A stretch of 64,000 bases of DNA. Source: Ruegeria sp. THAF33. Lineage in GTDB: Bacteria; Pseudomonadota; Alphaproteobacteria; Rhodobacterales; Rhodobacteraceae. The position numbers were made by a program, and so were the translations under genes. Each line of letters starts with the position of its first letter. Position 1 is the first letter of the stretch. Under the pieces are notes generated by a model. It saw nothing but the letters and a program-made list of their open reading frames with translations, searched no databases and was not told the DNA's origin. Positions 7,780 to 16,625 of the stretch are shown here, piece after piece. Location: assembly GCF_009363615.1 (NCBI RefSeq), contig NZ_CP045384.1:3036501-3100500 (forward strand), given 5' to 3'.

Positions 7780-8940
7780 ATGATTTTTGAACCAAAGAAC
7801 TTCTACGATACCGGCGGATCCCGAGATGAGCTTTCACTTTTTTCCTACGCCGCATACCTGATATCCCGCGCGCAGTTTCTGCAAGCCGAAGGCGATGACA
7901 GCGACCTTTTCCTGTTGGGCCGCGATTTGGAAGAAACCGAAGATGCCGTTCTGTCCAAACAGCTTGTCATGCTCGGATTCCGGCCAATTGACGACCGCCA
8001 AATATCCGCCCACGAATACATGCGTTTCTTTGATGGCCCCGGCGATCCAAGGCCCGTTGACCTGCTTACTTCGCCAGAGCCTGAGGGGTATTACCAACAT
8101 TTGTTCGAGGCGATCAAAGCAGCAGAAGAACAGCCGAACGTCGAACATATTGACGCTGCTTTGAAGCTTGGACTGGCGGCCCCTGATTCAATTGTTGCTC
8201 TTGCCGCACTGAGTTCGTGCCTCAAACTGTATTCGCCGGAATCTTTTCCGCCACGTCTTTGGCTTGGTGTGTTTACGGCGCGTTGGGCGCAGTTGGAGCC
8301 GCTCTCGCAAGATTTGCTTACTGTGTTGTCGTCCGCTCTGATTTCAGACCCGCCGGGTTCGAAGATTCCACCGGCGCCCGCGCAACAGAAAGCCGGTGCG
8401 CCGGGGTTGCTTCTGGTTCATGGCACACACTTCGAAGTCAATCCCGACCCCACATGGTACTATCCCCATGTCGGAGATCTGCACAATTACATCAGGCCGC
8501 ATCGCAACGACATCTATTCAGGGCAAAACTACTATGAATGGGAGGGCCGGTGGTCCGACCGCGGCCGACATATTGCTGCCAAACACTTGAAAAACTGGAT
8601 AGATCTTGAGGCTTATCACGGCTGCGATGTGGTTGCCCACAGCCACGGCTGCAATGTCGTCATGAAAGCCGCCGAGATGGGGGCACATTTCAACAAGGTC
8701 GTTTTCTTGAGCTGCCCGGTACACTGGCACAAGTACAACCTGAATTCAGGCCGGATCAATGTGCCGTATTCTGTTCGGGTCTGGTTTGACCTGGTGATCC
8801 TGGCAGATGGCGGAAGACAAAAGTTCCCCGCCAGTGCCAACGTTGCCGACGAGGTCGTCGGAGGTTGGTTCAGTGGGCATTCTGCCACGCGGACATCACA
8901 GATTTGGGGCAATCATACATTGGAAGCAAAGCTGATCTGA
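7780..8940 (+). CDS. Alpha/beta hydrolase-like protein with a novel N-terminal domain
   Basis: A 386-residue cytoplasmic protein (no signal peptide). Residues 1-200 form a domain I do not recognise, rich in acidic residues and leucines. Residues 208-386 read as an alpha/beta hydrolase core: LLLVHGTHFE (strand and oxyanion loop), a nucleophile elbow AHSHG with Ser288 in which the first Gly of G-x-S-x-G is Ala, a following strand VVFLSCPVH, a candidate acid Asp343 (ILADGG) and a candidate His379 (WGNHTL). That order suggests a lipase/esterase-like serine hydrolase. It follows pncB by 87 bases and is convergent with the aldehyde dehydrogenase of the next operon, so context gives no substrate. 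Confidence 0.65.
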   Translation: MIFEPKNFYDTGGSRDELSLFSYAAYLISRAQFLQAEGDDSDLFLLGRDLEETEDAVLSKQLVMLGFRPIDDRQISAHEYMRFFDGPGDPRPVDLLTSPEPEGYYQHLFEAIKAAEEQPNVEHIDAALKLGLAAPDSIVALAALSSCLKLYSPESFPPRLWLGVFTARWAQLEPLSQDLLTVLSSALISDPPGSKIPPAPAQQKAGAPGLLLVHGTHFEVNPDPTWYYPHVGDLHNYIRPHRNDIYSGQNYYEWEGRWSDRGRHIAAKHLKNWIDLEAYHGCDVVAHSHGCNVVMKAAEMGAHFNKVVFLSCPVHWHKYNLNSGRINVPYSVRVWFDLVILADGGRQKFPASANVADEVVGGWFSGHSATRTSQIWGNHTLEAKLI

Positions 8941-8955
8941 ATTGCCTGGGAAATG

Positions 8956-10407
8956 TTATCCGTGAAACGCGGCAACTGTCTTCAACTGTGAAAAGCCGTA
9001 CAAAGCCTCGAACCCTTTTTCGCGGCCATGGCCGGATTTTCCCACCCCGCCAAACGGCAGTTCAACACCACCGCCTGCACCGTAGTTGTTGATGAAAACC
9101 TGACCCGAGTGCAGCGCTTTCGCCAACCGCATCTGCCGCGCGCCATCCCGCGTCCAGACGCTGGCGACAAGGCCGTACTCTGTACTATTCGCTATGGTCA
9201 GGGCCTGTTCTTCGGTGTCGAACGGGATCAGAACCTGGACGGGGCCGAAAATTTCGTCCTGTGCCAACTGATGATCTGGCGGCACGTCTGCGAACAAAGT
9301 GGGCCGGACATAGGCTCCGGTCTCTGGCGCGTCTTCGACAATCTGTCCCTGCGCAGCGATCGTCAGGTCCGTGGCGGTTTTCAGAAAGCCCCTGACAATC
9401 TGTTTCTGCCGGTCCGAGATCAACGGCCCAACCCGCAGATCCCGCATCGCCGGGCCGACAGTCAGTTCTTCATAGGCCTGGGACATGCGCGATCTGACCT
9501 GCTCATAAACGCCCCGCTGCACCAGGATCCGGGACGAGGCCGAACAGGTCTGGCCCGCATTTTGGATCCCCGCATTCACCAGAAACGGCAGCGCCGCATC
9601 CAGATCGGCATCGTCAAAAACCAATTGCGGGGATTTCCCGCCCAGTTCCAGCGTCACGGGCACCACGTTGCGTCCCGCCGCCTGCTGCACAAGGGCCCCT
9701 GTGGCAACTGAACCGGTGAACGAGATGTGGTTTACACCCGAATGTCCGGACAGCGCCGCACCCGCCTCGGCCCCCAGACCGGGCACGACATTCAAAGCAC
9801 CGGCCGGCAGCCCGGCCTGTTGCGCAAGATGGGCAAAGGCCAACGCGGTCAGACAGGCCTCTTCCGCAGGTTTCAGAACACAGGCGTTGCCCATGGCCAA
9901 CGCCGCCCCGACCGAACGCCCGATAATCTGCATCGGATAGTTCCAGGGCACGATATGGCCCGTCACCCCATGCGGTTCGCGCAGGGTATAGACGGTGTAG
10001 CCATCGAGATAGGGAATGGTCTCGCCCATCACCTTGTCGGCCGCGCCGCCGTAGAACTCGCAATAGCGCGCCAGGGCGACCGCGTCTGCCCGGGCCTGTG
10101 TCAGCGGTTTGCCGACATCCATCGCCTCAAGCCGCGCTAGATCGTCCACCCGTTCCAGCACCAGTTGGCCCAGCCGGGTCAGGATGCGGCCGCGTTCCAA
10201 CGCCGTCTTTCGCCCCCAATCACCATTCAACGCAGATCGGGCGGCTTGTACCGCCGCGTCGATTTCCGCCTCGGACCCTCGGGCGATCCGGCAGATCTCG
10301 GTCCCGTCCGAAGGGTTGATCAAGGGCAGGCTGTCGCCCGCAGCCGCCCGGATCCAGCGCCCGCCGATCAGGCACAAGGTGGGATCAAACCAAATCTTCT
10401 GGGTCAT
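8956..10407 (-). CDS. Aldehyde dehydrogenase at the end of the ABC/ligand-gated-channel operon
   Basis: NAD(P)-dependent oxidation of an aldehyde to a carboxylate; substrate unknown. The 483-residue protein has the NAD-binding VPWNYPMQ region, catalytic Glu254 (VTLELGGKSP), catalytic Cys288 (GQTCSA) and the C-terminal PFGGVGKSGHGRE. The ATG at 10407 is preceded by GGAGG at ideal spacing, and is preferred over a start nine codons upstream. It is the last gene of the minus-strand cluster, 33 bases after the ATPase stop, so it is likely co-transcribed with the transporter and may act on a product of the imported compound. It resembles betaine/aminoaldehyde dehydrogenases in general form but is clearly distinct from the BetB at 1559. 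Confidence 0.85.
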   Translation of the reverse strand: MTQKIWFDPTLCLIGGRWIRAAAGDSLPLINPSDGTEICRIARGSEAEIDAAVQAARSALNGDWGRKTALERGRILTRLGQLVLERVDDLARLEAMDVGKPLTQARADAVALARYCEFYGGAADKVMGETIPYLDGYTVYTLREPHGVTGHIVPWNYPMQIIGRSVGAALAMGNACVLKPAEEACLTALAFAHLAQQAGLPAGALNVVPGLGAEAGAALSGHSGVNHISFTGSVATGALVQQAAGRNVVPVTLELGGKSPQLVFDDADLDAALPFLVNAGIQNAGQTCSASSRILVQRGVYEQVRSRMSQAYEELTVGPAMRDLRVGPLISDRQKQIVRGFLKTATDLTIAAQGQIVEDAPETGAYVRPTLFADVPPDHQLAQDEIFGPVQVLIPFDTEEQALTIANSTEYGLVASVWTRDGARQMRLAKALHSGQVFINNYGAGGGVELPFGGVGKSGHGREKGFEALYGFSQLKTVAAFHG

Positions 10408-10440
10408 TTTGGGCCTCCAATCAGGATCTAACAAGGAACT

Positions 10441-12039
10441 TTATGCCGTCAGCGGCCTTATCTCGGGCAACCGGGGCGCAGCGGCAATCAGGGTTTGCGT
10501 ATAGGGATGTTGCGGATTTTCGAACACCTGCTTGGTCTGACCCTGTTCGACGATCCGCCCGGACTGCATCACAAGCACACGGTCGGTGATCGTGCGGACA
10601 ACGCTCAGGTCATGGCTGATGAACAGATAGGTCAGGTCATAGGCATCGCACAGTTCAGCGAGCAGATCGAGGATCTGTGCACGGACCGAAACGTCAAGCG
10701 CCGAAACCGCCTCGTCGAACAGGATCAGATCGGGCCGGATGATCAGGGCGCGTGCAATGGCGATCCGTTGTCGTTGCCCGCCCGAGAATTCGTGGATGTA
10801 CTTGCCCGCGTCGTCGGGGCTGAGGCCGACGGCCGTCAATATTTCCGAGATCCGATCCTGTCGATCTGATCCGGTGGGCGGGGTGTCCAGCAAGTGGAAA
10901 GGCTCGGTGATCAGGCGCGCGACACGATGGCGGGGGTTGAAGCTGCCATATGGGTCCTGAAACACAACCTGCATCCTTCGACGTACGGCAAGGTTGGATT
11001 TGTGACCGGTGAATACCGGCTGACCACCCAACCGGATTTGACCGGACTGAACCTCCTCCAGGCCCAGAATTGCCCGTGTCAGGGTCGATTTTCCACATCC
11101 GGATTCCCCGACCAGCCCCAACCGCTCGCCTCGGTTGAGGCAGAAGCTGACACCATCCACCGCCCGGTGATGGCGCGGCGCGTCCAACAGGCCTTTTCGG
11201 GGCAATCGGTAGTCCCGGACAACCTGGGTTACCTCCAGCAACGTTTGCGGTTGTGCGGGTTCCGGCAAAGTGACCTGATGACCAGACGCCTCGAACAGCA
11301 TTCGGGTATAAGGGTGTTGCATGTGACGCAGCAGGTGCTGTGTGGCCCCGCTTTCAACCACTTCTCCGTGGCGCATCACGATGATCTGGTCGGCCATATC
11401 AGAGACAACAGCCAGATCATGGGTGATCATCAGCAGCCCCATGTCGTATTCGCGCACCAGCCCCTTGAGCAGGTCGAGAATCTGCGCCTGTGTCGTGACG
11501 TCCAGCGCTGTCGTCGGCTCGTCCGCGATCAGCAGCCTGGGGCGCAGAGCGATGGCCATGGCAATGACCACGCGTTGCCGTTGCCCGCCGGACAGTTCGT
11601 GCGGATAGCGGGAAAGGGGGAACCGATCAGGTGGCAGGCCGACGCGGGTCAGCACCTCTTTGGCGCGTGTTCGGGCCTGGGTCGGGGGCATCGCCTTGTG
11701 GATCAGGATCGTCTCCATCACCTGATCACCGATGGTTTTCACCGGATTGAGCGCTGTCATCGGTTCCTGAAACACCATCCCCACGGACGCGCCGCGCAAG
11801 GCGCACAAATCGGGCTCTGACCGTGTCAACAGATCCTGACCGTCCAGCCAGATCGCACCTTCCGTGCTGGCCGCATGCGGCAGCAGTTGCATTACCGCCA
11901 ATGCGGTCATCGATTTGCCCGAACCGCTTTCACCCGTCACCGCCACGATCTGGCCGGGGTCGATCGACAAGCTGACCTGTTTCAGAATCGGTATCCCGTG
12001 GATCGTCAGCGACAGGTTTTCAATCTGCAAGAAACTCAT
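10441..12039 (-). CDS. Dipeptide/nickel-type ABC transporter ATPase, fused DppD-DppF
   Basis: A 532-residue protein carrying two complete ABC ATPase domains, equivalent to DppD and DppF joined. The first has Walker A GESGSGKS (36-43), signature LSGGQRQRV and Walker B LLIADEPTTALD; the second has GESGCGKS, FSGGQRQRI and LILFDEAVSALD. Each half also has the C-terminal extension typical of the peptide/opine/nickel family (HPYTRML and HPYTQTL). It energises the two permeases encoded immediately upstream; its ATG overlaps the second permease stop by four bases (ATGA), indicating translational coupling. Fused ATPases of this kind are known in the GsiA-like group. Confidence 0.92.
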   Translation of the reverse strand: MSFLQIENLSLTIHGIPILKQVSLSIDPGQIVAVTGESGSGKSMTALAVMQLLPHAASTEGAIWLDGQDLLTRSEPDLCALRGASVGMVFQEPMTALNPVKTIGDQVMETILIHKAMPPTQARTRAKEVLTRVGLPPDRFPLSRYPHELSGGQRQRVVIAMAIALRPRLLIADEPTTALDVTTQAQILDLLKGLVREYDMGLLMITHDLAVVSDMADQIIVMRHGEVVESGATQHLLRHMQHPYTRMLFEASGHQVTLPEPAQPQTLLEVTQVVRDYRLPRKGLLDAPRHHRAVDGVSFCLNRGERLGLVGESGCGKSTLTRAILGLEEVQSGQIRLGGQPVFTGHKSNLAVRRRMQVVFQDPYGSFNPRHRVARLITEPFHLLDTPPTGSDRQDRISEILTAVGLSPDDAGKYIHEFSGGQRQRIAIARALIIRPDLILFDEAVSALDVSVRAQILDLLAELCDAYDLTYLFISHDLSVVRTITDRVLVMQSGRIVEQGQTKQVFENPQHPYTQTLIAAAPRLPEIRPLTA

Positions 12040-12851
12040 GCCCGCGCCACCCTGATCCGGGGATCCAGCCAGTCCCGCATTCCGTCGCCCAACACGTTCA
12101 GACCCAGCACCGTGACGATGATCGACAGACCCGGAATCAGAGCCAAATGCGGGGCAAAACTGACCATCGTCTGCGCGTCTGCCAGCATCCGGCCCCAGCT
12201 GGGCGTTGGAGGTTGAGCGCCCAGACCTACATATGACAGGCCCGCTTCGGCCAGAATGCCAAGGCTGAACTGGATGGTCCCCTGCACGATCAGCAGATTG
12301 GCCACGTTGGGCAGAATATGTTCAGCCGATATCCGCGCGGCCCCTTTGCCCGACACACGGGCGGCGAGGATGAACTCTCTCTCCCAAAGCGACAAAGCAG
12401 CCCCGCGGGTGATACGGGCAAAGACGGGGATGTTGAAAATACCGATCGCAACAATGGCGTTGATCGCTCCGGCGCCATAGACGGCCGTGATCAGGATGGC
12501 GATCACCAGCGAGGGGAAAGCGAAGACCAGATCATTGCCACGCATGATGACCTCATCCAGCCATGAGCCTTTGCGCGCGGCCGCTGCCAGGCCAAGAGGA
12601 ACGCCGATTGCCATGCCGATGCCGACGGCCACCAACGCCACCGCAATCGACGTACGCGCACCGACCATGATCATCGAGAACATGTCGCGGCCGAAATGAT
12701 CGGTCCCAAACCAATGCTGCCCGTTTGGTGGCTGCAATTTATTGGGAATGTCCAGCGCGGCATGGTCGTAAGGGGTCCAAATGAACGAGACCAACGCGGC
12801 CAGAACCACCAGCGACGACAACAAGGCCCCAACGATCAGGTTCCGGTTCAT
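12036..12851 (-). CDS. ABC transporter permease, DppC type
   Basis: Inner-membrane permease of the family-5 peptide/opine/nickel uptake class, 271 residues, with about six hydrophobic segments. It begins with the short N-terminal helix and HWFGTDHFGRDMFS segment characteristic of DppC proteins, and contains the EAA-type coupling loop (AARVSGKGAARISAEHILPN) and a GLGAQPPTPSWGRML stretch conserved in this subfamily. It overlaps the genes on both sides by four bases. It would pair with the DppB-type permease to form the channel for the substrate bound by the protein encoded at 14969. Confidence 0.92.
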   Translation of the reverse strand: MNRNLIVGALLSSLVVLAALVSFIWTPYDHAALDIPNKLQPPNGQHWFGTDHFGRDMFSMIMVGARTSIAVALVAVGIGMAIGVPLGLAAAARKGSWLDEVIMRGNDLVFAFPSLVIAILITAVYGAGAINAIVAIGIFNIPVFARITRGAALSLWEREFILAARVSGKGAARISAEHILPNVANLLIVQGTIQFSLGILAEAGLSYVGLGAQPPTPSWGRMLADAQTMVSFAPHLALIPGLSIIVTVLGLNVLGDGMRDWLDPRIRVARA

Positions 12852-13795
12852 ATCCTGCTCCTCAGTCGTGGGTCCACGGCCGCATAAGCAAGATCGACAA
12901 GGAAATTGACCGTTATCACGGCAAAGACCAGCAACATCACGACCGATTCCACGACGATGAGGTCTCGGGCAGAAATGGCCTGAAACACCAGCCGCCCGAG
13001 GCCCGGCAGATAGAACACCTGTTCAATTATGATCGATCCCGCCAGCAGGAAGGAAAACTGCAAGCCGATGATGGTCAGCACCGGAATCAGCGCATTTCGC
13101 ACCCCATGCCGCCAAAGGGCCTGACGACGGGACAGGCCCTTGGCCCGAGCCGTGCGCATGAAATCCTCACCCAGAATGTCCAGCAAGGCCGACCGCATGA
13201 CGCGCGCCAGAATCGCCGCCTGTGGCAAGGCAAGAGCCACGGCAGGCAGGGTCAGGGAATGCAGGCCGACCCACAGACCGTCGTTCCAACCGGCAAACCC
13301 GCCCGCATTGAACCAGCGCAGATTGATGGCGAAGATCAGCACAAGCATCATCGCGAACCAGAAGTTCGGGACTGCGATGCCAAGCTGCGTCGCCCCCATC
13401 ACTGCAAGGTCCCCCGGTTTGCCCCGACGCGCAGCGGCATAAATTCCGGCGGGAAAGGCGATCAACGTGGACAGCGTCAGCGCATAAAGTGCCAGGGGCA
13501 ACGATACCCACAGCCGGTCAGCGATCATCTGCGACACCGGTGTGCGATAGGTGTATGACGTGCCGAAATCGCCCACCAGCATGCCGCCAACCCAGTGGAA
13601 ATAGCGCTGTATCCTGGACGCATCCAAACCCAGCTCGGCCCGCAACGCGGCCAGCGTGTCCTCCTGCGCGTTGACGCCCAGCATGAACGACGCCGGATCA
13701 CCCGGGGCAACCTCGATCACGGCGAAGATGACCACCGAGGCGACGGCCAGGCTGACAAGCAAGGAAATCAGTCGTTTGAGGACGTAGCGGAGCAT
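12848..13795 (-). CDS. ABC transporter permease, DppB type
   Basis: Inner-membrane permease, 315 residues from the ATG at 13795; a GTG three codons upstream is possible and neither has a strong ribosome binding site. The N-terminal helix (RYVLKRLISLLVSL), the GDFGTSYTYRTPV segment, the coupling loop near ARAKGLSRRQALWRHGVRNALIP and the C-terminal FYLPGLGRLVFQA are hallmarks of DppB proteins. It follows the ligand-gated channel gene by about 40 bases and is coupled to the DppC-type gene by an ATGA overlap. Substrate specificity cannot be read from the permease. Confidence 0.9.
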   Translation of the reverse strand: MLRYVLKRLISLLVSLAVASVVIFAVIEVAPGDPASFMLGVNAQEDTLAALRAELGLDASRIQRYFHWVGGMLVGDFGTSYTYRTPVSQMIADRLWVSLPLALYALTLSTLIAFPAGIYAAARRGKPGDLAVMGATQLGIAVPNFWFAMMLVLIFAINLRWFNAGGFAGWNDGLWVGLHSLTLPAVALALPQAAILARVMRSALLDILGEDFMRTARAKGLSRRQALWRHGVRNALIPVLTIIGLQFSFLLAGSIIIEQVFYLPGLGRLVFQAISARDLIVVESVVMLLVFAVITVNFLVDLAYAAVDPRLRSRI

Positions 13796-13835
13796 TGGCA
13801 CCACGTTAGGGTCACATCAGGCACGGGTCCAGCGT

Positions 13836-14906
13836 CTAAGGCACCAGAAGGAAAGCGGAAACCGCATAGGCAACGATCGCGGCATAGCCCAGTGGATAGA
13901 TCCACTTGATCGCATAATTGTCCAAAGTGCGCGCCGCCCCCTCCTTGCCGGACACTTTCAATCGTCGCAGCGCGACGTTGAACACGATCAGCGCCCCGGT
14001 CATCAGGAACATACACTGAAGGACAAAATCCAGAAAAGTCAGATAACCCAGCTTGGGCAGATCTGCGGATATTGCCCAGTTGAACGCGACGAAGACCAGC
14101 AGGTTGCCGCCCGCAATCTCGATCCTCCGGCGGTATTCATCCAGAAAAAACAGCGCCCAGCCGACCGAGATCAAGACAAGCATCGGCAGGAAAACCCGAA
14201 TGACGTAATAGGTCAGATGTCGATTGCCCTCAAAAACAAGCGCGACCTGATCGCTTTCTTTGCCGGATAGACCCAAGACCCTGGATGTTTCCAACCGTGC
14301 ATTGTTCAGAATCCATTCTTCTTCGCCCAACTGATCTCCGAGGCCCGAGAATTCGTTCAACGGATGGTAATTGACGTATTCAGAGGGAAAGACCGAAACG
14401 ACCTCGAAATGAAACTCCTGCGTGTCGAACGGGTATTTTCGGAAATCGAAATGAGGCGCCTGGAGTGTAAGAGACGATTTTTCGACATACAGCACCCGTC
14501 CGTCGTAACGCAGGGATGCGGCGGATTCGTGGATCCACTTGTTGGACTGCTGATTGTGAATGACAAAAGCCGGCAGAACGGACCCGATACTTGCCGCGTG
14601 ATTTGCAAGGTCGGGCGGGTTGAAGACCCGGACATCCCTCCCCAGTTCCTCGGGATCAAACGCCAGCGCCGGATCGGTCCATTCCACCCGCAAGACCACA
14701 ACCGCGCCATAGTTTTCGGCCTTTTGATCAACACCGGTGATCTGGTCGATGCGAATTCCGATCCCAACATTCAACGGGTTCTCGGGCGTTCCGGGAAGGG
14801 CATCCATCCGACCCCCCAACACATTCTGCGCCGTGGCCGCGACAGAGGAACCGAGCACCAGAAAAAAACCTAAAACCAAGACGGGAATGGCACGGAGCAA
14901 GAACAT
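13836..14906 (-). CDS. Pentameric ligand-gated ion channel (prokaryotic Cys-loop receptor homologue)
   Basis: A 356-residue channel subunit of the GLIC/ELIC type. A signal peptide (1-27, ending ATAQ) is followed by a beta-rich extracellular/periplasmic ligand-binding domain (28-230) containing VEWTDPALAF (the W-x-D motif) and KYPFDTQEF (157-165), the counterpart of the Cys-loop in which both cysteines are replaced (Pro151, Phe165), as usual in bacteria. Four membrane helices follow: M1 about 233-255, M2 about 262-283 ending in LPKLGYLT, M3 about 288-312 and M4 about 335-355. By hand alignment to GLIC, Leu270 is the 9' gate residue, Glu263 is at 2' and Arg259-261 are at -2' to 0'. The ATG at 14906 is chosen because the signal peptide starts there and AGGGTG lies nine bases upstream. 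It lies between the binding-protein gene and the permeases of one ABC operon. The fold assignment is strong; ligand and ion selectivity are unknown. Confidence 0.9.
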   Translation of the reverse strand: MFLLRAIPVLVLGFFLVLGSSVAATAQNVLGGRMDALPGTPENPLNVGIGIRIDQITGVDQKAENYGAVVVLRVEWTDPALAFDPEELGRDVRVFNPPDLANHAASIGSVLPAFVIHNQQSNKWIHESAASLRYDGRVLYVEKSSLTLQAPHFDFRKYPFDTQEFHFEVVSVFPSEYVNYHPLNEFSGLGDQLGEEEWILNNARLETSRVLGLSGKESDQVALVFEGNRHLTYYVIRVFLPMLVLISVGWALFFLDEYRRRIEIAGGNLLVFVAFNWAISADLPKLGYLTFLDFVLQCMFLMTGALIVFNVALRRLKVSGKEGAARTLDNYAIKWIYPLGYAAIVAYAVSAFLLVP

Positions 14907-14934
14907 ACGTGAGAACACCCTGACACAATGGAAG

Positions 14935-14961
14935 GCCCAGGCCGCCCGGCGCGGCCCGGGC
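14935..14961 (-). other. Strong mRNA hairpin between the binding-protein and channel genes
   Basis: On the transcribed strand GCCCGGGCCGC pairs with GCGGCCTGGGC across a five-base loop: an 11-bp stem with one G-U pair. No T-run follows, so it is unlikely to stop transcription completely. Stem-loops just after a binding-protein gene commonly protect its mRNA from 3' decay and so allow more binding protein than membrane components; that role is inferred here. Confidence 0.6.
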
Positions 14962-14968
14962 TGTAACA

Positions 14969-16456
14969 TTACTCGGACCAGCTGATCTGAGTCAGATCGA
15001 TTGCGGCGGTGGGCGCGTTCTCCCAAAGGCCCTGAACGCCGACTTTCGCAACGCCCAGTTTGGCCAACTGGAACAGGTAGCCATTGACATAGTCGCTTGC
15101 GATCAGGCGCTGCGCCTCACCCAGCAAACGGGTGCGTTCTTCGGGGTCGGTGGTGGTGTTCAGAGTGTCCATCAGCGCCTGAAAATCCGTGCTGTCATAC
15201 TGAAAGTAATAATCAGGCCGCGCATAAATACCGATATCCATAGGCTCGGTATGGCTGACGATGGTCAGACCGAATTCCTTGCCCTTGAACACGGATTCCA
15301 GCCATTGGGCCCATTCCACATTGATGATCTCGGCCGTGATGCCAACCTCGGCCAGCTGCGCCGCTATGATTTCGCCCCCACGACGGGCGTAAGACGGCGG
15401 GGGCAAATGCAATGTGGTCTCGAACCCATTTTCGAATCCCGCCTCGGCCAGCAACTCTCTGGCTTTTTCGGGGTCGTAAGCGGATTGCGCGGTCAGATCG
15501 ACGTAAGCCGGGTTGTGCGGCGCAAAGTGGGTTCCGATCGGCGTGCCATAGCCAAACATTGCGCCGTCGATGATCGCCTGCCGGTCAATGGCATGGGCCA
15601 ATGCCTGACGAACAAGGATATCATCAAACGGAGGTTGCTTGTTGTTGGTGGACAGGATCGTCTCACCTTCGGTCGACCCCACAAGGACCTGAAAGCGCGG
15701 GTCGGCCTCGAACTGAGGCAGGTTTTCCGGCGCCGGGAAGTTGTCAAACACGTCGACATCCTCGGCCATCATGGCGGCAAAAGCGGCGGTCGGGTCCGAG
15801 ATGAACTTGAACGTCGCAGTCTCTAATTCGGGCTGTTCGCCCCAGTAATCGGGGTTTCGGTTCAGCGTGATACTGTCGCCCTGCACCCAGTTTCCAAAGG
15901 TATAGGCACCGGTACCAACCGGGTTGGTCTTGATGTTGTCTATGCTTTCCGGCGCGACGATGACCGCATCCCCCCAGGCCAGGTTGAACAGGAAATTTCC
16001 GTTCGGTTCTGACAGGGTAACCTTCACGGTCAGCGGGTCGACGACCTCGACGGTTTCGATACCGGCAAACAGGGCCTTCTGCGCATTGGCGCTGTCTTCA
16101 GCGGTTGCGCGGTCAAGGCTGAATTTGACATCCTCGGCGTCCATGGTGGTGCCATCATGGAAGGTCACCCCGTCATGCAGGTTAAAGGTATAGACCGTCC
16201 CGTCTTCGGAAATCTCCCAGCTTTCCGCCAATCCGGGCACAACCGAGCCGTCGCCCATGAAACGTGTCAGGCCTTCGAAGATATTGGTGTAAACCACCGA
16301 GTCGATGGCTTGCGCCGCGGCGCTAGTCGGGTCCAGATGCGGAGGCTCAAGCTGCATCGCAATGGTGATGTCCGACTTGGCCAAAGCCTGCGTGGAAAGC
16401 AGGCTGGCCCCTACGGCCAGGGTCGATGCAAATGTCCGGAACAGGAATTTTGTCAT
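14969..16456 (-). CDS. Periplasmic substrate-binding protein, family 5 (DppA/OppA type)
   Basis: A 495-residue exported binding protein. The signal peptide is about 1-26 (cleavage after QALA). The mature part has the family-5 features: SDITIAMQLEPPHLDP at the start, the signature segment beginning YTFNLHDGVTFHDGTTMDAEDVKFSLDR, NRNPDYWG, and VRQALAHAIDRQAII. Ligands in this family include oligopeptides, dipeptides, nickel, opines and glutathione; I cannot tell which applies. The ATG at 16456 has GGGAGAG upstream and fits the signal peptide, unlike an in-frame start 16 codons earlier. It is the first gene of the cluster and is followed after 62 bases by the ligand-gated channel gene. Confidence 0.92.
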   Translation of the reverse strand: MTKFLFRTFASTLAVGASLLSTQALAKSDITIAMQLEPPHLDPTSAAAQAIDSVVYTNIFEGLTRFMGDGSVVPGLAESWEISEDGTVYTFNLHDGVTFHDGTTMDAEDVKFSLDRATAEDSANAQKALFAGIETVEVVDPLTVKVTLSEPNGNFLFNLAWGDAVIVAPESIDNIKTNPVGTGAYTFGNWVQGDSITLNRNPDYWGEQPELETATFKFISDPTAAFAAMMAEDVDVFDNFPAPENLPQFEADPRFQVLVGSTEGETILSTNNKQPPFDDILVRQALAHAIDRQAIIDGAMFGYGTPIGTHFAPHNPAYVDLTAQSAYDPEKARELLAEAGFENGFETTLHLPPPSYARRGGEIIAAQLAEVGITAEIINVEWAQWLESVFKGKEFGLTIVSHTEPMDIGIYARPDYYFQYDSTDFQALMDTLNTTTDPEERTRLLGEAQRLIASDYVNGYLFQLAKLGVAKVGVQGLWENAPTAAIDLTQISWSE

Positions 16457-16625
16457 GTGAACTCTCCCTACTGAAATGGGTTGTGCCCTTGTTTTCAGGG
16501 CCATTTTACTGACAGTCTTCCTGTAAACCTCAGGTCAATCAAGGGAATGTTCGCGCAACCGGGGTTTCTTCGGCCCCTCCCGATCTGCTATGCCGCACTG
16601 CAACATAATACTGCAGGAGCGATCC

